Notes under the pieces: generated by a model
Told to the model about the DNA's origin: nothing
The model's input: only the letters and a program-made list of their open reading frames with translations
Database searches by the model: none
In this document: positions 4,238-7,404 of the stretch, one piece after another
Layout of the letters: each line of letters opens with the position of its first letter
How positions within the stretch are numbered: position 1 is the first letter of the stretch
NCBI GenBank assembly: GCA_017616575.1
Contig: JAFZXW010000143.1
Coordinates: 1-7,404, forward strand
Length of the DNA stretch: 7,404 nt
DNA from: Candidatus Methanomethylophilaceae archaeon
GTDB lineage: Archaea > Thermoplasmatota > Thermoplasmata > Methanomassiliicoccales > Methanomethylophilaceae
Direction of reading: 5' to 3'
Made by a program: the position numbers and the translations under genes

Positions 4238-6787
4238 TCAGGACGGGCGTCGCCTGTTCTTGTTGTACTCCTGGCTCAGCTTCTTCAAGTACCTCTTCTC
4301 GAAGCGGTCGGCGAGGCCGTCCATGATCCCGTGCCGGAGCACGGTGCGCTCCAGGAAGAACCAGACGACTAGCAAGGCGGCCAGGACGCAATAGAACTCC
4401 GTCGGGAATATCACCATCTCCACAAGATACACCAGGATTATCGGGAACCATGCGAAGGCGGCGATCAGAAGAAGCGCTATCAGCCCGACCACCAGCCACG
4501 GGAGGAGGCTCTTGTTCGTGGCGCCGTCTACTGACATGAATCTGAAGTAAGGCGAGACCATGGCTATCTGCCCCACGCCCGCCAGCGTTATGAACATGAG
4601 CATCGCGGACCTGGCGCAGATCTCCTCCCATCCGGAGCCGGACCATGACATGTGGTCCAGAAGGGCGTCCACGTCGTCGAATCCTCCGACTGAGGCCATC
4701 CAGGCGTAGTCCGGGACGAGGGTCCCATTTCCTATCGCCATCCAGGTGGCCGCGTAGACCGCTATGCCGAACCCAGAAATACATATGGCTGAGGGCAAGG
4801 CGAACTTCAGGACCTTCGGCAAAATCAGGCCGCTGGAACCCTCCGGTTTGGCGAAGAGCGTCATGAAGAACGCTATCACGGATACCGAGATCAGCGCGTA
4901 GAACATGTTCTGGATGGGGATGAGGGGGACGAAGCCGACGGCGAAATAGACGCAGATGAAGAGTATTGCCAAGGCGAAGTTCCTTGTGAGGTACATCTTG
5001 AGGATGTCCCTCATCCCAGAGACGGTCTTGCGGCCCTGCATTATCGCCTTGGGCAAAGCGGCGAAGCTGTCCTCCATCAAGACCATGTCCGACACGCCTC
5101 TGGCCGCGTTCGACCCGCTTCCGAGGGCTATGCCGACCTGGGCGGATTTCAGAGACCTGACATCGTTCACGCCGTCCCCGATCATCGCCACATAACGGCC
5201 GTTCTTCACCAGTACGTCGATGACCTCTTCTTTATCCTCCGGTCTCATCCTTCCGAATATGTTGGAGCCGAGGATCGCCTCCTCCTTCTCCTTCCCATCC
5301 ATCGCCGCCATGTCTGCGCCGGACAGCAGCCTCCTCTCGCCGGGTATGCCGGCCAGGGAGAAGATGGCGTCGACGGTGGACGGGTCGTCCCCGGAGATGA
5401 CCTTGATGTCCAAGCCGTTGTCAACGAAGGTCTTGATGGTCTCTTTACAATCGGGCCTGATCTCGTCGCTCATGGAAATGAACATGACCGGCCTTAAATC
5501 GGTTATCACAGGCTCCCCGTCGGAACGGATAGGGCCGTGGCCCTCGCACAGAATAAGGGTGCGCATGCCCCTGGCGGACTCTTCCTTGACCAGCCCGGCG
5601 ATCGTTCCGGCGTCGGAGCAACGAGGCTCCAGGACGCTCCAGGCGCCCATGTACAAGGAGACCTCCTCCTCTCCGTCTTTCACCCTCACCGCGCTGAACT
5701 TCCTCTTGGATGTGAACTGGACCTCGTCGATGAGCTCGGACCTCGTCTCCCCGAAGACGTCCAGAAGCACCTTGACCGTCCTGTTTTTGCTGCCGGTCGC
5801 GGACGCAAACATGGAGGCTTTGCGCCTGGCCTCCTCCTCGTCGACGAAGCTGCGGTGGAACTCGTACTTCAGCCGGTTGGTGGTCACGGTGCCGGTCTTG
5901 TCCATGCAGACGGTGTCTATATGGCTGATCGATTCTACAGAGTTCGAGTTCTGAAGTAGGACCCCGGAGTCGGCCATCCTGACCGCCGCTATCATGTAAG
6001 TGAGCGTTATCAGCAGGAAGAGGGCGACTGGGACAATGTCCAGACAGACTACGAACACCTCGAGCGTATGCTCCCACGTGTTGCTCCTGACCAGGATCTC
6101 CAGCACGAGGGAAATGGCCATGAGGACGCCTGCGATTGCCATCAGGATGCTGGTGATGGAGGCCGTCTCCATCTGGAGGGGAGTCCTCTTGGAGGTCATG
6201 CTCCTGGCGCTCTTCATCAGGCTGGACGCGTAGGAGCCTTCCCCGAAGTCGGTGACCTTGTAATAGCCCTCCCCGGCCACGCAGAACGAGCCGGAGTAGA
6301 TCCTGTCCCCTTCGACCTTGTTGACGCTGCTGGATTCCCCGGTAAGAAGCGACTCGTCGATCTCCAGCGACCTGCATTGGATGACGTCGCCGTCCACCAG
6401 GGCCTGGTCGCCGGCCCGCAGGACCACGATGTCGTCCCTGACTATCTCGTCCCCTTCGACGACCGTCTCCACGCCGTCCCTCACCACCGAGGCCTTGGGA
6501 CTGGTCAGGAGCGCAATCTTGTCGAGGCGGCGCTTGGCGCGCATCTCCTGGAAAGTGGACACGAATATGTTCACGATGATGATCAGGGAGGCCGACAGGG
6601 CGCTCACGAGGTTGCCGCAGATCAGCAGCAGGGCCCCCAGCAGGAGAAGGATGCAGTTCAAGGGCGTGAACGCGTTCTTGACGAAGATCTGGCCGTAGGT
6701 CCTGGTCCCCTTGTCCTCGGAACGGTTCACCAGCCCGTCCCTTCTCCTCTGCTCAACCTCTTCCTTCGTGAGGCCCTTCATGCTCAT
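4238..6787 (-). CDS. CtpE-like cation-transporting P-type ATPase
   Basis: An 849-residue membrane pump that couples ATP hydrolysis, through a phospho-aspartate, to cation movement. Visible motifs are LTGES of the actuator domain (148-152), phosphorylation site DKTGTVT (D296-T302), nucleotide-binding KRKFSAV (361-367), SGDDP (465-469), RMRPEDK (513-519) and hinge GDGVNDV (537-543). Paired membrane helices lie at about 42-77, 208-235 and 245-270, with further hydrophobic segments from about 602 to 812. There is no N-terminal heavy-metal domain, and the AAVRMADSGVLLQNSNSVE stretch before the phosphorylation site resembles the CtpE/Exp7 group, some of which are calcium transporters. In helix M4 the usual PEGL is PVAL (253-256), so the metal-ligand Glu is absent and the ion is uncertain. 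Length is normal and the stop is TGA. The start could be 6787 or 6781 (MKGLTKEE). It lies 38 nt downstream of the nuclease gene. Confidence 0.9.
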   Translation of the reverse strand: MSMKGLTKEEVEQRRRDGLVNRSEDKGTRTYGQIFVKNAFTPLNCILLLLGALLLICGNLVSALSASLIIIVNIFVSTFQEMRAKRRLDKIALLTSPKASVVRDGVETVVEGDEIVRDDIVVLRAGDQALVDGDVIQCRSLEIDESLLTGESSSVNKVEGDRIYSGSFCVAGEGYYKVTDFGEGSYASSLMKSARSMTSKRTPLQMETASITSILMAIAGVLMAISLVLEILVRSNTWEHTLEVFVVCLDIVPVALFLLITLTYMIAAVRMADSGVLLQNSNSVESISHIDTVCMDKTGTVTTNRLKYEFHRSFVDEEEARRKASMFASATGSKNRTVKVLLDVFGETRSELIDEVQFTSKRKFSAVRVKDGEEEVSLYMGAWSVLEPRCSDAGTIAGLVKEESARGMRTLILCEGHGPIRSDGEPVITDLRPVMFISMSDEIRPDCKETIKTFVDNGLDIKVISGDDPSTVDAIFSLAGIPGERRLLSGADMAAMDGKEKEEAILGSNIFGRMRPEDKEEVIDVLVKNGRYVAMIGDGVNDVRSLKSAQVGIALGSGSNAARGVSDMVLMEDSFAALPKAIMQGRKTVSGMRDILKMYLTRNFALAILFICVYFAVGFVPLIPIQNMFYALISVSVIAFFMTLFAKPEGSSGLILPKVLKFALPSAICISGFGIAVYAATWMAIGNGTLVPDYAWMASVGGFDDVDALLDHMSWSGSGWEEICARSAMLMFITLAGVGQIAMVSPYFRFMSVDGATNKSLLPWLVVGLIALLLIAAFAWFPIILVYLVEMVIFPTEFYCVLAALLVVWFFLERTVLRHGIMDGLADRFEKRYLKKLSQEYNKNRRRPS

Positions 6788-6802
6788 CGATTAGACAGAA
6801 CC

Positions 6803-6810
6803 GATAAGAA
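6803..6810 (-). promoter_or_regulatory. Weak TATA-like candidate for the ATPase gene
   Basis: TTCTTATC on the minus strand is centred about 26 nt before the ATG at 6781 (MKGLTKEE), the same spacing seen for three better boxes in this window. It matches the archaeal TATA pattern poorly, and the gap to the upstream gene is only 38 nt, so co-transcription with the nuclease gene is equally possible. No clear Shine-Dalgarno site precedes either candidate start. Confidence 0.25.
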
Positions 6811-6825
6811 TCAACCGCAGTGACA

Positions 6826-7404
6826 TCATCGGACCGTGTCAGACAACGAGTAGAGGACCTCCGACGCCCGCTTCTCTATCTCTTCCAGCGGCAGTGGGTC
6901 GAAGTCCGCCGTCGTCGCCAAGGATACGTATGCAATGTGGCATCTCGCAGGCCTGCCACCGTAATATCCCGACGCCGCATGGGCGTACACCGACAGCTGG
7001 AGCATGTACTCGTGCTCGAAGCGGTCCGTCTCGTCCGTCTTGTAATCGTATATGTCTATTCTGTCGGGGTAGATGGCGATGAGGTCTATCTTCCCCCTCA
7101 GAGTGGCGTCGAGGCTGTTGAGCGGAAGCCCGCAGTCCATCTCCGCGTAACGGAGGTCCGCTCCTTTGGTCGAGTCCAGGACCTTCCGGATCTCGGCGTG
7201 CTCTGGAAGCCTCCTCGTCAGCGGCAGGCCCCTGAACATGCTTTCGGCGTCGTCATGGACGTCTTTCCCGTACTGGATGCCCTTGCTGGGGAACTCGTCG
7301 CACTCCTCGCCCGCCTCCTGCCCGTCCCCGGTGTTCAAGCGCATTATGTCATGGACCCCCAGCTTCCTGCGCCTCTTCTTGTAACCGGACACGTCCGGCC
7401 TCTC
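6826..7404 (-). CDS. C-terminal PD-(D/E)XK nuclease domain, probably of an AddA/RecB-type helicase-nuclease (5' end outside window)
   Basis: Only the last 192 complete codons are present and the frame is open to the right edge. The apparent start at 7392 is a GTG with in-frame sense codons before it (ERPD), so it is probably internal. Numbering from that GTG, the RecB-family nuclease signature is visible: GKDVHDDAE (42-50, motif His46), Glu85, RGKIDLIAI (99-107, Asp103), DIYDYKTD (113-120, catalytic Asp116 and Lys118), and QLSVYAHA (132-139, Gln132 and Tyr136). This order is the classic H, D, DxK, QxxxY arrangement that cuts DNA with divalent metal. A domain with a preceding GxxxH segment at the C-terminus is typical of AddA/AddB-like helicase-nucleases in DNA-end processing, but stand-alone Cas4-like proteins share it. 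The basic KKRRRK stretch (5-10) could contact DNA. Ends with TGA. Confidence 0.8.
   Translation of the reverse strand, partial: ERPDVSGYKKRRRKLGVHDIMRLNTGDGQEAGEECDEFPSKGIQYGKDVHDDAESMFRGLPLTRRLPEHAEIRKVLDSTKGADLRYAEMDCGLPLNSLDATLRGKIDLIAIYPDRIDIYDYKTDETDRFEHEYMLQLSVYAHAASGYYGGRPARCHIAYVSLATTADFDPLPLEEIEKRASEVLYSLSDTVR

Noticed and set aside
4209..4784. N-terminal extension of the membrane protein to 437 residues
   Set aside because: It lies inside the ATPase gene in another frame, is Arg/Gly/Pro-rich as GC-rich shadow frames are, and a TATA box plus leaderless ATG fits 4208.
5445..6377. Long minus-strand frame overlapping the ATPase gene (310 codons)
   Set aside because: Extremely Arg/Gly/Gln-rich and out of frame with a gene that has every P-type ATPase motif.
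6068..6823. Long plus-strand frame opposite the ATPase gene (251 codons)
   Set aside because: Its composition (many His, Gly, Asp) and lack of any motif mark it as an antisense shadow of the P-type ATPase.

Overview
The window looks like chromosomal DNA of an archaeon, most likely a methanogen of the Methanomassiliicoccales (Thermoplasmatota). This is inference from three things seen in the sequence. AT-rich TATA-like boxes sit about 26 nt upstream of leaderless ATG starts, while internal operon genes carry strong Shine-Dalgarno sites. The exonuclease VII large-subunit gene continues in frame through a TAG codon. All six complete or 3'-complete genes here end in TGA (five) or TAA (one), never TAG. 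Methanomassiliicoccales are known to read UAG as pyrrolysine.

Layout, left to right. (1) xseA, minus strand, runs from about 1315 off the left edge and is interrupted only by TAG at 356-358. (2) A PaaI-type hotdog thioesterase gene lies on the plus strand (1398-1829), divergent from xseA across a short two-way promoter region. (3) A hairpin separates it from a convergent minus-strand cluster of three poorly characterised genes. In transcription order these are a four-helix membrane protein with a soluble C-terminal domain (4208-3471), a DUF6935-like protein (3456-2902) and a coiled-coil protein with two tandem zinc ribbons (2827-1868). (4) Upstream of them on the same strand is a complete CtpE-like P-type ATPase (6787-4238). 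(5) At the right edge is the C-terminal PD-(D/E)XK nuclease domain of a larger protein, probably an AddA/RecB-type helicase-nuclease (6826-7404, start outside the window).

How the genes relate. The three-gene cluster has a leaderless TATA-driven first gene, a 14-nt gap to the second, and a terminator-like hairpin before the third. Two of its products share an N-terminal MGL(F/L)D amphipathic helix, which suggests a common location or partner. The nuclease fragment and XseA both concern DNA ends but are not adjacent.

The most important observation is the amber codon in xseA. An annotation using the standard code would stop at residue 323 and lose the rest of the coiled-coil C-terminal region, which stays open for at least 118 more codons. 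No RNA gene, CRISPR array, insertion sequence or long repeat was seen, and no stretch over 300 bases lacks a gene.
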